A stretch of DNA of 58,901 bases from JAGOVB01 sp964577365 (lineage in GTDB: Bacteria > Patescibacteriota > Minisyncoccia > Phycocordibacterales > PALSA-1337), in contig CAZNYP010000006.1 of the NCBI GenBank assembly GCA_964577365.1, positions 1 through 58,901 on the forward strand, read 5' to 3'. Position 1 is the first letter of the stretch, and each line of letters starts with the position of its first letter. The notes below the pieces were generated by a model, which saw only the letters and a program-made list of their open reading frames with translations, was not told where the DNA came from and searched no databases. Of this stretch, positions 26,708-34,157 are shown one piece after another. A program made the position numbers and the translations under genes.

Positions 26708-27130
26708 ATGTTATTCCCGAAAAAAGTAAAACATCGAAAGTGGTTCACCGGACGAGAACATCCCGACAAGGTTGGGCATGAGACTCGTGGTATAAAGCTA
26801 TCTTTCGGTTCACACGGCCTAAAGGCAGTTACCGCTGGACGAATCACCTCAAATCAGATAGAATCTGCACGAAAGGTAGTATCACGCTATGCGGCAAAGA
26901 CTGGAAAGGTCTGGATCCGAGTGTTCCCTGATCGACCTTATACCCAAAAGCCTGCCGAAGTAAAGATGGGAAAGGGTAAGGGAGATCCTCAGGGATTCGT
27001 AGCAGTTATCCGCCCAGGTCGCATTCTCTTTGAGATCGACGGGGTAAGTAACGAAGATGCGATCAAAGCACTCAAGGGTGCTGGGGTAAAGATATCAGTA
27101 AAGACCAAGGTCATAAGCCGAGTAAACTAA
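26708..27130 (+). CDS. rplP: Ribosomal protein L16
   Basis: 140 residues. LFPKKVKHRKWFTGR, GLKAVTAGRITSNQIESAR, VFPDRPYTQKPAEVKMGKGKG and FEIDGVSNEDAIKAL are typical. Its TAA shares a base with the ATG of rpsQ, so the usual L29 gene between them is missing. Confidence 0.96.
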   Translation: MLFPKKVKHRKWFTGREHPDKVGHETRGIKLSFGSHGLKAVTAGRITSNQIESARKVVSRYAAKTGKVWIRVFPDRPYTQKPAEVKMGKGKGDPQGFVAVIRPGRILFEIDGVSNEDAIKALKGAGVKISVKTKVISRVN

Positions 27131-27369
27131 TGGAAACTATTAAACGAAAAACTCTACAAGGAACCGTAGTATCTGACAAAATGAAAGATACGGTTGTTGT
27201 GCTTGTCGAACGATTCGTAAAGATCCCAAAATACCACAAGTTCCAGACTGTAAAAAAGCGCTACAAGGTACACAACCCAGGCAACACTAAAAAGGTTGGA
27301 GAAAAGGTGACTATCGAGTCATGTCGACCAATTTCAAAACACAAATCTTTTGTGGTACTAGAAAAATAA
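27130..27369 (+). CDS. rpsQ: Ribosomal protein S17
   Basis: 79 residues: LQGTVVSDKMKDTVVVLVERFVKIPKYHKF, HNPGNTKKVGEKVTIESCRPISKHKSF. It is translationally coupled to rplP. Confidence 0.95.
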   Translation: METIKRKTLQGTVVSDKMKDTVVVLVERFVKIPKYHKFQTVKKRYKVHNPGNTKKVGEKVTIESCRPISKHKSFVVLEK

Positions 27370-27373
27370 TTTT

Positions 27374-27745
27374 ATGATACAACCACGCTCAATAGTACGA
27401 ATAACCGACAACTCAGGCGCAAAGATTGGCCGAATTTTCAAAGTGCTCGGTAGTTCAAAGAAGCGATACGCTCATATCGGCGAGCTCGTCGTACTTTCAG
27501 TACAAAAAGCAGAGCCACGAAAGCAGATCAAGAAAAAAGACGTCCTCTACGGAGTCGTCGTCCGTTCGACAAAGCCTTTCCGCCGAAAGGATGGTTCATA
27601 CATCCGTTTTGATGAAAATGCAGTAGTCGTGCTCGACAAGGGAAAGAAAGAGCCTATGGCTGGACGTATTTTCGGCCCGATCCCTCGCGAGATTCAGGAA
27701 GCAGGCTTTCAGACTATTGCGTCACGCGCACCAGAAATCGTATAA
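27374..27745 (+). CDS. rplN: Ribosomal protein L14
   Basis: 123 residues. MIQPRSIVRITDNSGAK, VLYGVVVRSTKPFRRKDGSYIRFDENAVVVLD and RIFGPIPREI are conserved marks. Confidence 0.96.
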   Translation: MIQPRSIVRITDNSGAKIGRIFKVLGSSKKRYAHIGELVVLSVQKAEPRKQIKKKDVLYGVVVRSTKPFRRKDGSYIRFDENAVVVLDKGKKEPMAGRIFGPIPREIQEAGFQTIASRAPEIV

Positions 27746-27749
27746 ACCC

Positions 27750-27974
27750 ATGACTACACTACATATCAAAAAAGACGATGTTGTCATCGTTCTCACAGGA
27801 AAGGACAAAGGAAAGAAAGGTAAGGTTGTAAAATCTTTCCCAAAACTTGGAAAAGTCCTCGTCGAAGGAGTAAATGTGAAAAAGGCTCATCAGAAAAAGA
27901 CTCGAAAGACAAAAGGTCAAAAGATCGAAAAGACTTTGCCTATCGATGCTTCAAATGTAAAGCTCGCAAAATAA
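27750..27974 (+). CDS. rplX: Ribosomal protein L24
   Basis: 74 residues from the ATG at 27750. It has the KOW motif (KKDDVVIVLTGKDKGKKGKV) and EGVNVKKAHQK. It is short compared with the usual about 100 residues, lacking part of the C-terminus. An earlier in-frame start inside rplN is unlikely. Confidence 0.93.
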   Translation: MTTLHIKKDDVVIVLTGKDKGKKGKVVKSFPKLGKVLVEGVNVKKAHQKKTRKTKGQKIEKTLPIDASNVKLAK

Positions 27975-27978
27975 ACCC

Positions 27979-28518
27979 ATGAAAACCGTAAAAGAACTAC
28001 AGAAAGCATCATATGAGAATCTAAAAAAGGAGTATGGCTATACAAATGTCATGCAGGCTCCACGACTACAAAAGGTAGTCGTGAGTAGTGGTATCGGATC
28101 TCTCAAGGATAAAAAGAAGATCGAGCTCATCGCCGATCGTCTCGCAAAGATCACTGGTCAAAAACCAGCAGTTCGAGCAGCTAAAAAGTCTATCGCTACA
28201 TTTAAGGTTCGCCAGGGTGACCCAGTAGGATACCAGATCACACTCAGGGGTAGCTACATGTACTCATTCCTCGACAAGCTTTTGAACATCGCATTCCCAC
28301 GTACAAAGGACTTCCGTGGTATCTCACGAAAGGGTGCAGACAACATGGGTAACTATACTCTCGGTATCAAGGAGCACACTATTTTCCCAGAGACAGCTGA
28401 TGAAGAGCTCAAGGACGTGTTTGGCCTCGCGATCACTCTCGTGACTACTTCAAAGGATCCAAAACAAACTATCTCATTCCTCACCGCTCTCGGTTTTCCA
28501 TTCAAGAAGGCAGAATAA
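27979..28518 (+). CDS. rplE: Ribosomal protein L5
   Basis: 179 residues. RLQKVVVSSGIG, TGQKPAVRAAKKSIATFKVRQGDPVG, FPRTKDFRGIS and NYTLGIKEHTIFPE identify the 5S RNA-binding protein. A terminator follows, ending this half of the spc operon. Confidence 0.96.
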   Translation: MKTVKELQKASYENLKKEYGYTNVMQAPRLQKVVVSSGIGSLKDKKKIELIADRLAKITGQKPAVRAAKKSIATFKVRQGDPVGYQITLRGSYMYSFLDKLLNIAFPRTKDFRGISRKGADNMGNYTLGIKEHTIFPETADEELKDVFGLAITLVTTSKDPKQTISFLTALGFPFKKAE

Positions 28519-28523
28519 CAAAC

Positions 28524-28546
28524 AAACCGCTTCGGCGGTTTTTTGT
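28524..28546 (+). terminator. Intrinsic terminator after rplE
   Basis: AACCGC, TTCG, GCGGTT, T run. Its tail merges with the -10 box (28549-28554) of the next gene. Confidence 0.88.
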
Positions 28547-28560
28547 TGTATAATGTTTGT

Positions 28561-29325
28561 ATGGATACATTATTGAATATTGTCTTGCCTTTATTTCCAG
28601 TCGGAGTACTTGGAATAATTTTATTAACTATCGTTTCTTTGTGGAAAGTGTTTCAAAAAGCGGGGAAGCCAGGATGGGCATCGATCATCCCTATTTACAA
28701 TATTGTCGTATTGCTCGAGATGACTGGAAAACCTATATGGTGGGTCATCCTCATGTTTATCCCGATCGTAAACATCGCTGTCGGTATCGTGCTGTGGTAC
28801 AGTGTCTCGCAGTCTTTTGGTAGAGATGCATGGTATACCGTCGGTCTCTTTTTATTCCCATACGTATTTCTCCCGATGCTCGCATTTGGTGATGCGGTCT
28901 ATACTGCACCAGCAGGCGCAGCGACTAGCACAAAAGGGTGGGTGGTCGCTGTGGTTGTCGCGTTTGGAGTGGGACTCTTTGGAATTGTCTTTCTCGGTAT
29001 ACTGTCTTCGATCGTCCTTGCTTCACTCAATTCTGCACGAGGAAAGGAAGGGGACGCGGCGATACGATCGAACATTTCGTCTCTTCGATTGAATGCTGAA
29101 ATGTATTGGAGTGCCAGGGGCGATTATCAGGGATATTGTGATTCATCAGATGTTCAGGCGAGATTTGATGATCGCATGATCACAAATGCAGTATGTAATG
29201 ATTCTCCTACAGCGTGGGCGATCTCTGTACCGCTATCAAGTGGAGGGTACTTCTGTGTAGATAGTATGGGTAAAGCAGAAAATACTACTGTGGCGCTCGG
29301 TTCGGATACGAGTTGCTCTAACTAA
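28561..29325 (+). CDS. DUF5684-like membrane protein fused to a pilin-like segment
   Basis: 254 residues from the ATG at 28561 (a TTG at 28543 lies in the terminator). Residues about 1-115 look like DUF5684: several helices with WKVFQKAGKPGWASIIPIYN. A further helix (about 130-158) ends in LGILSSIVLASLNSARGKEGD, which is the helix and neck seen in minor pilins of these bacteria, followed by a globular head with four or five Cys (CDSSD, VCNDS, FCVDS, TSCSN). No prepilin peptidase site precedes the helix. TATAAT lies six bases before the ATG. It sits inside the split spc operon. Confidence 0.75.
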   Translation: MDTLLNIVLPLFPVGVLGIILLTIVSLWKVFQKAGKPGWASIIPIYNIVVLLEMTGKPIWWVILMFIPIVNIAVGIVLWYSVSQSFGRDAWYTVGLFLFPYVFLPMLAFGDAVYTAPAGAATSTKGWVVAVVVAFGVGLFGIVFLGILSSIVLASLNSARGKEGDAAIRSNISSLRLNAEMYWSARGDYQGYCDSSDVQARFDDRMITNAVCNDSPTAWAISVPLSSGGYFCVDSMGKAENTTVALGSDTSCSN

Positions 29326-29334
29326 AAACAAAAG

Positions 29335-29355
29335 ACCGCGAAAGCGGTTTTTTGT
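29335..29355 (+). terminator. Intrinsic terminator after the DUF5684-pilin gene
   Basis: ACCGC, GAAA, GCGGT (29335-29348), then a T run. Confidence 0.85.
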
Positions 29356-29462
29356 TGTGTAATGCTGAAAAAACGCAAAAGCATCGGCCGGAATAAATTT
29401 TATTTTAGACTTTCGGGGATAAATGCCCCAGATTGATTTTTTGCTAGTGTAAAATACCATGC

Positions 29463-29738
29463 ATGGAAATGAGCGAAGAAATAAAATTACTTCAATGTGA
29501 TTGCGATAGGGAAACAAAGTATAGAGATGACATTTCAGCTCTGTATTTTGTTAAGGCTTTGAGATTTAATACTGACCCGTCATTTGAAGAAGCTGTAACG
29601 AAGCATAGGCCTGATTTGGCAAAAAAGTACTTTTGTCCTCACTTTAAAGTAAAAGATAAGGAACAAGCGCAAGAATTCATTAGAAAAAGCTTTGACTTAT
29701 ACTGGAAATCAAAAGGGTCTACTAGGGAAGTTCTCTAG
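29463..29738 (+). CDS. Small protein upstream of a PemK-like toxin, candidate antitoxin
   Basis: 91 residues, charged, no membrane helix, with a Cys/His set (LLQCDCD, FCPHFKV). It overlaps the next toxin-like frame. Position and size fit an antitoxin, but the sequence matches no antitoxin I know. TAAAAT lies seven bases before the ATG. Confidence 0.5.
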   Translation: MEMSEEIKLLQCDCDRETKYRDDISALYFVKALRFNTDPSFEEAVTKHRPDLAKKYFCPHFKVKDKEQAQEFIRKSFDLYWKSKGSTREVL

Positions 29739-30108
29739 CTGGCATATAAAGAAGACTCACATTGACGAGTATAAGGCTCGCCCCTTTTTCCATGAGCGAG
29801 AAATTTGGTTTAGTTCGTTAGGTAAAAATGTTGGCTATGAGCAAGATGGAAAAGGTGAAGATTTTATAAGGCCAGTAGTAATTGTGAAGAAATTTAATAA
29901 TCAAGTATTCTGGGCGATCCCATTAACAACAAGACCAAAAGAAGGGAAATATTATTTCTCATTTAACATTGTTGGTCGAGGGTTAAATGTTGCAATTCTT
30001 TCTCAGATTAGACTTGTAGATGCCAAGAGACTTCAGTACAAAATCGGCACACTAGAACACCAGGACTTTGTTGCCATAAAACAAAAACTCAAGGATATAA
30101 TCTCTTGA
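29692..30108 (+). CDS. PemK/MazF-family toxin-like protein
   Basis: 138 residues if the TTG at 29692 is the start; the true start is uncertain and the frame overlaps the upstream gene by 47 bases. The PemK core is clear: FFHEREIWFSSLGKNVG, EQDGKGEDFIRPVVIVKKFNN, WAIPLTT and SQIRLVDAKRLQYKIG. MazF/PemK toxins are mRNA or rRNA endoribonucleases. A second family member is at 41825. The overlap with the upstream gene suggests translational coupling, as in toxin-antitoxin pairs. Confidence 0.75.
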   Translation: MTYTGNQKGLLGKFSSWHIKKTHIDEYKARPFFHEREIWFSSLGKNVGYEQDGKGEDFIRPVVIVKKFNNQVFWAIPLTTRPKEGKYYFSFNIVGRGLNVAILSQIRLVDAKRLQYKIGTLEHQDFVAIKQKLKDIIS

Positions 30109-30202
30109 GCTTTGTTTATTTTAATTAACCCCCGAAGGGGAGGGCCGAAGCCGTTTAGATTTATATTATACACGAACAGGTTTAGGGGTCAATAAAAGAA
30201 AA

Positions 30203-30226
30203 ATCCGCGCTACGGCGGATTTTTTG
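30203..30226. terminator. Bidirectional terminator between convergent genes
   Basis: ATCCGC (30203-30208) pairs with GCGGAT (30215-30220). T runs lie on the right and A runs on the left, so it can serve the toxin gene (plus) and the MOSC gene (minus). A smaller CCCC-GAA-GGGG hairpin is at 30129-30140. Confidence 0.8.
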
Positions 30227-30250
30227 TTGGGTGGCGGATTGCACTGTAGG

Positions 30251-30712
30251 TCAGTATCCTTTTGGTGGAGGGATGACAGGGTCACCGACCTCGATGATGC
30301 CGTCTTCGATGATCTCGGCGACGATACCTCCTCGGTCAAAGAAGGCTGTCTTGAAGCTCTTTCTTTTTCGAGAGAGCTTTTTCGGCCGCTCGCACGGATC
30401 GCAGTATTTTACTCCACGAAAGCGGGCCTCTCCGATGGTGAACTCCTTGCCGATGAGGTCCATGAGCTCGACTCCTTCGGTAAAGATATTCCGCCTGCTG
30501 TCGGCGAACCCGTAGCCACTTCCTTTGAAAAAGATGGCATTCATGAGGGTGACTTGGCGCTTGCCTTGCCTGCCTCTATTAAAGCTGCCGTTGCCGGTAG
30601 CATAGCGATCGCCTTCGAGTCCTCGGCCAGCAATCGCTCGTACTTTTTTCACTCGGATCATGGGCTTTCCAGCCTCAGGTCCGATACAGATCCCTTTCAC
30701 AGTCGCATTCAT
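30251..30712 (-). CDS. MOSC domain protein
   Basis: 153 residues from the ATG at 30712 (longer frames reach 30895 but would run through the divergent HD gene). ICIGPEAGKPM, AGRGLEGDRYATGNGSF, RQVTLM, RRNIFTEGVEL and GVKYCDPCERP are typical; the Cys in CDPC is the family's reactive sulfur carrier. Stand-alone MOSC proteins are thought to bind molybdenum cofactor or move sulfur; the partner here is unknown. Confidence 0.85.
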   Translation of the reverse strand: MNATVKGICIGPEAGKPMIRVKKVRAIAGRGLEGDRYATGNGSFNRGRQGKRQVTLMNAIFFKGSGYGFADSRRNIFTEGVELMDLIGKEFTIGEARFRGVKYCDPCERPKKLSRKRKSFKTAFFDRGGIVAEIIEDGIIEVGDPVIPPPKGY

Positions 30713-30762
30713 GTTCTGGGTAGATATTACCCTAATAAAGTACAAAATGATAGAATGGCGAA

Positions 30763-31365
30763 ATGGAACAAAGACCCGATGTCTCACTAGAAAATTTGGA
30801 GAAATTTGCTCGACTTTTGCATGATGTCCAAAAGGTAAAACGAGTGGCCCGACGTCCTGATGAGAAAGAGATGACAAGTACAGCTGAGCATACATTTAAT
30901 CTTGCTATGACATGCTGGTATATTGCGACGGTAAATAGACTGGATCTCAATCTAGAGAAAGTACTCAAGTACGCATTGGCTCATGACGTGATCGAGGCAT
31001 ATTCGGGGGATACTCCAATACACGACGCAGAAGCGCAGAAAACAAAGGTAGCGAGAGAAATGGCGGCAATGCAGAGAATAGAAAAAGAGTTTCCAGAATT
31101 TTCTGATTTCATTTTGATGCTTCATGAATACGAATCGCGCACTACACCAGAAGCAAGATTTGTATACGCTACAGATAAACTGGTAGATCCGTTGGACGCT
31201 AGTATGGAAAAAACCCAGTCGATTTGGAAAGATTTTGATGTATCGTGGGATACGTTTATAACTAATAAAAAAACTAAAATTGCTTTCTCAGATATCATTG
31301 TCTTGTATTGGGATAAACTCATTAAAAAACTGGAGGCGAAGAAGGAATTCTTTTTTGATAAATGA
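30763..31365 (+). CDS. HD-domain phosphohydrolase (YfbR-like)
   Basis: 200 residues. The HD metal site is visible as His43 (AEHTFN), His74-Asp75 (ALAHDVIEAYSGD) and a later Asp in YATDKLVDPLD. Members act as 5'-deoxynucleotidases or other nucleotide phosphatases; the substrate is not readable. TAGAAT lies six bases before the ATG. It is divergent from the MOSC gene with 50 bases between. Confidence 0.85.
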   Translation: MEQRPDVSLENLEKFARLLHDVQKVKRVARRPDEKEMTSTAEHTFNLAMTCWYIATVNRLDLNLEKVLKYALAHDVIEAYSGDTPIHDAEAQKTKVAREMAAMQRIEKEFPEFSDFILMLHEYESRTTPEARFVYATDKLVDPLDASMEKTQSIWKDFDVSWDTFITNKKTKIAFSDIIVLYWDKLIKKLEAKKEFFFDK

Positions 31366-31368
31366 AAA

Positions 31369-31420
31369 ACCGCGTACTGTTTGAAGAGTATCGCGGTGAT
31401 TGAATGCATCGGTGCATTCA
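31369..31420. other. Two tandem hairpins after the HD gene
   Basis: First: ACCGCG-TACT pairs with AGTA-TCGCGGT (31369-31397). Second: TGAATGCA-TCGG-TGCATTCA (31401-31420), a perfect 8-bp stem. No T run follows, so they are not ordinary terminators. Confidence 0.5.
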
Positions 31421-31505
31421 GAGAAACGGCTGACATAATCTAATCCTGCATCCATTTACTACAACTGAAACCAAAGCATATATACTAACAACTAACTAAA
31501 CGAAC

Positions 31506-31808
31506 TCACATGTTACTGAGAAGCTTGAGAATTTGCTCTTCAGTAGCGTCTATGAAATCGATCGTCATACTGCATCCACAGATATTACCCTCCAAGTCCC
31601 AGAAATATTCTCCATCGTGATCCCAGGATCTGGATTCTTGCTGTTGAATCTCTGCTCCCTTAATTTGAGCAAGGAGATCTTCTCTTTTGTTTTTAATAAA
31701 CTCAAGGTACTCCTCGAGCCAGCTCTTCCTCTCTTGTCTCGTCTTGAACGGTCCCTTGCGGAAGTCGTTACGGGTGTAGAGGAAGGAGAATTGGTCTGTA
31801 GTCTTCAT
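31506..31808 (-). CDS. Unknown 100-residue acidic protein
   Basis: A basic N-terminal half (NDFRKGPFKTRQERKSWLEEYLEFIKNKREDLLAQI, likely helical) and an acidic C-terminal half with SRSWDHDGEYFWDLEGN and CGC. No membrane helix and no family recognised. It has a well-formed promoter (31914-31942) and a leader of about 100 bases. Confidence 0.55.
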   Translation of the reverse strand: MKTTDQFSFLYTRNDFRKGPFKTRQERKSWLEEYLEFIKNKREDLLAQIKGAEIQQQESRSWDHDGEYFWDLEGNICGCSMTIDFIDATEEQILKLLSNM

Positions 31809-31913
31809 GTTGTTGAGTCTGGTGAGAGGCTATAACCGCTCAACGTTGTATCGAGCTGTATTTACAGCCTCATTTCCAGACTCTGCAGGATATCAAGGAG
31901 CTTTACATATATT

Positions 31914-31942
31914 ATGATACCATAATATAACCTATATGTCAA
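31914..31942 (-). promoter_or_regulatory. Minus-strand promoter of the 31808 gene
   Basis: TTGACA (31942-31937), 17-base spacer, TATCAT (31919-31914). It gives a leader of about 100 bases. The stretch 31809-32128 has no gene: it holds this promoter, the divergent rpsN promoter and both leaders. Confidence 0.7.
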
Positions 31943-31978
31943 TACCACTCAAAACCTAGAAAATAGGGTCTATTTACA

Positions 31979-32007
31979 TTGACTTTGCCTAGCTCGTCTG
32001 GTAGTAT
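31979..32007 (+). promoter_or_regulatory. Promoter of the rpsN half of the spc operon
   Basis: TTGACT (31979-31984), 17-base spacer, TAGTAT (32002-32007). It uses the same boxes as tuf. The leader to the rpsN ATG is about 115 bases, long enough for regulation. Confidence 0.78.
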
Positions 32008-32128
32008 AACCACATTCTTTACCAAGAGAATACAAGTCTAAAAAGAAGTTGGAAGCAGGCTCGGATTCGTCCAGAGAAGCTAACCAACGGTATTTTTATT
32101 ACTTAAATTAATAGAAAACTTATCATAA

Positions 32129-32314
32129 ATGGCAAAAACATCAGTTATTGCACGTTCGCAAAAGCCACCAAAGTTCAAGAGTCGCGTCGTTCGACGTTGC
32201 TTTCGATGTGGGCGTAAGCAGGGCTATATGCGAGATTTCGGCATTTGCCGAATCTGTTTCCGTGAGTTTGCAAACGAGGGTGTCATTACAGGTATAAAGA
32301 AATCATCATGGTAA
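32129..32314 (+). CDS. rpsN: Ribosomal protein S14, zinc-binding type
   Basis: 61 residues with C-x2-C (CFRC, 24-27) and C-x2-C (CRIC, 40-43), the C+ short form. It overlaps rpsH by seven bases. Confidence 0.96.
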   Translation: MAKTSVIARSQKPPKFKSRVVRRCFRCGRKQGYMRDFGICRICFREFANEGVITGIKKSSW

Positions 32315-32700
32315 CCGACCCTATTGCTGATCTCATTGTGCGTATTCAAAATGCGAGTGCTCGACGTAGTGCTACGGTGACCATCCCGTATTCACAGCTC
32401 AAGGAAAACATCGCGCATTTCCACATGAAATGGGGCTATGTTAGTGATGTTGAGGTAAAGGGCAAGAAAATCGCAAAGACGATCGATATCGGTCTCATTT
32501 ACCTCGGTGATGAGCCACGGGTACACGGTGCAGATCGTATTTCAAAGTCTTCACGCCGAATATATCAAAAGGCAAAGGACATTCGTCCATACAAAGGAGG
32601 CTACGGTAGCTATATTCTCTCTACTCCAAAAGGAGTATTGAGTGATGTGGATGCAAAGAAACTAAAGGTCGGAGGCGAAGTATTATTCAGAATTTGGTAA
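32308..32700 (+). CDS. rpsH: Ribosomal protein S8
   Basis: 130 residues: DPIADLIVRIQNA at the start, and STPKGVLSDVDAKKLKVGGEVLFRIW at the end, where other bacteria have STSKGVMTD. It binds the central domain of 16S RNA. Confidence 0.96.
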   Translation: MVTDPIADLIVRIQNASARRSATVTIPYSQLKENIAHFHMKWGYVSDVEVKGKKIAKTIDIGLIYLGDEPRVHGADRISKSSRRIYQKAKDIRPYKGGYGSYILSTPKGVLSDVDAKKLKVGGEVLFRIW

Positions 32701-32705
32701 AAAAC

Positions 32706-33239
32706 ATGTCACGAATCGGAAAAAAAATCATAGACATTCCAGAAAAGACAGAAGTAACTGTCGTGTCTGGAACTGTTACAGTAAAAGGTCCTCTTGGTAC
32801 ACTCTCAAAGGTAGTTAGACCTTCTGTCGTTGTGTCTGTTGCCGAAAACAAAGTTACTTTGACTCCGGAAAATCACGAGCTCAACAATCTAGCACTCTGG
32901 GGAACCTACTCATCTCATGTCCAAAACATGATCGCAGGAGTAAACAAGCCATTTGAGAAAAAGCTCGTTGTCGAAGGAATCGGTTTCAAATCAGAAGTAA
33001 AGGGAACTGACCTCCACCTCGCGCTCGGCTTTTCACACCCAGTAAAGGTGGCGATCCCAGCAGGACTCAAAGTCACTGCAGAAAAGAACGTCATCACTGT
33101 TTCTGGTATCGACAGTGAAATAGTTGGACAGTTTGCTGCGAGTGTTCGCGCCCTCAAAAAGCCTGAACCATACAAGGGGAAGGGTATTCGGTATCAGGAC
33201 GAGGTTATCCGCCGAAAGCAGGGTAAGAAATCGGTATAA
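32706..33239 (+). CDS. rplF: Ribosomal protein L6
   Basis: 177 residues from the ATG at 32706; an upstream TTG overlaps rpsH. MSRIGKKIIDIPEKTEV opens it and KPEPYKGKGIRYQDEVIRRKQGKK closes it, as in the family. Confidence 0.96.
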   Translation: MSRIGKKIIDIPEKTEVTVVSGTVTVKGPLGTLSKVVRPSVVVSVAENKVTLTPENHELNNLALWGTYSSHVQNMIAGVNKPFEKKLVVEGIGFKSEVKGTDLHLALGFSHPVKVAIPAGLKVTAEKNVITVSGIDSEIVGQFAASVRALKKPEPYKGKGIRYQDEVIRRKQGKKSV

Positions 33240-33248
33240 TCAAAAAAC

Positions 33249-33563
33249 ATGAAAACTATACTAACAAACATTGAACGACGACATCGACGAATCCGAGCAA
33301 AAATCTCGGGTACTGCAGAGGCGCCTCGTCTATCAGTCTTCAAATCAAACCGATACGTCTACGCCCAGCTCATCGACGATACAAAGGGTACTACCCTCGC
33401 TGCTGCGTCTGGAAATGATGCAAAAAAGGTGGGTGCTGAGATCGCAAAGAAAGGTCTTGCAGCAAAGATCGAAAAGGTCGTCTTTGATCGAGGGGGCTAT
33501 CTCTATGCCGGGAAAATCCAGGCTATCGCAGATGGTGCTCGCGAAGGAGGACTAAAGTTCTAA
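33249..33563 (+). CDS. rplR: Ribosomal protein L18
   Basis: 104 residues; 5S RNA binder. RRHRRIRAKISGTAEAPRLSVFKSNRYVYAQLIDD and FDRGGYLYAGKIQAIADGAREGGLKF are diagnostic. Somewhat short at the N-terminus. Confidence 0.96.
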   Translation: MKTILTNIERRHRRIRAKISGTAEAPRLSVFKSNRYVYAQLIDDTKGTTLAAASGNDAKKVGAEIAKKGLAAKIEKVVFDRGGYLYAGKIQAIADGAREGGLKF

Positions 33564-33572
33564 ATAAAATAT

Positions 33573-34157
33573 ATGGAACCAACAACTAACAAACCAATAA
33601 CCACTCCAGCTCCAGCCGCTACTCCCGCAGCAGCTCCAGCACGAAACGAGCGACCACGAGGTGGACGCCGAGGAGGACCACGCGATCAAAAAGAGCGTGT
33701 AAAGCCAGAATTTGATACAAAAATCATCAGTATTCGACGCGTGACTCGAGTGGCATCTGGAGGACGACGATTCTCATTCTCTGTAGCACTCGTAGCCGGT
33801 GATCGAAAAGGACGTGTCGGAGTAGGTCTCGGAAAAGCAGGGGATACATCTCTTGCGATCGACAAGGCGACTCGTGACGCAAAGAAAAATATGATCCGTG
33901 TTGCACACACTTCATCTATGTCTATCCCACACCCAGTAGAGGCAAAATACAGCTCTGCTCGTATCGAGATCATGCCTGCAAAGGGTCGCGGTATCGTCGC
34001 GGGAAGTGCGGTGCGCAACGTCGTCGAGCTCGCAGGGCTCAAAGATATCGTCGCAAAGATCCGCTCTGGTAGCAAGAACAAGCTCAATATTGCTCGAGGA
34101 GCGATCCAGGCGCTTTCAAGTATCACTAAGCATCAAAAATCACATGCAACTAAATAA
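33573..34157 (+). CDS. rpsE: Ribosomal protein S5
   Basis: 194 residues. An N-terminal Pro/Ala-rich and Arg-rich extension (about 1-50, with RGGRRGGPRDQKER) precedes the core: RVTRVASGGRRFSFSVALVAGD, GVGLGKAGD, IPHPVEAKYSSARI and GRGIVAGSAVR. It overlaps rplO by 14 bases, leaving no room for L30. Confidence 0.96.
   Translation: MEPTTNKPITTPAPAATPAAAPARNERPRGGRRGGPRDQKERVKPEFDTKIISIRRVTRVASGGRRFSFSVALVAGDRKGRVGVGLGKAGDTSLAIDKATRDAKKNMIRVAHTSSMSIPHPVEAKYSSARIEIMPAKGRGIVAGSAVRNVVELAGLKDIVAKIRSGSKNKLNIARGAIQALSSITKHQKSHATK

Noticed and set aside
30224..30790. Open plus-strand frame of 188 codons over the MOSC gene
   Set aside because: The minus strand encodes clear MOSC motifs; the plus frame has no recognisable domain and runs through a terminator.
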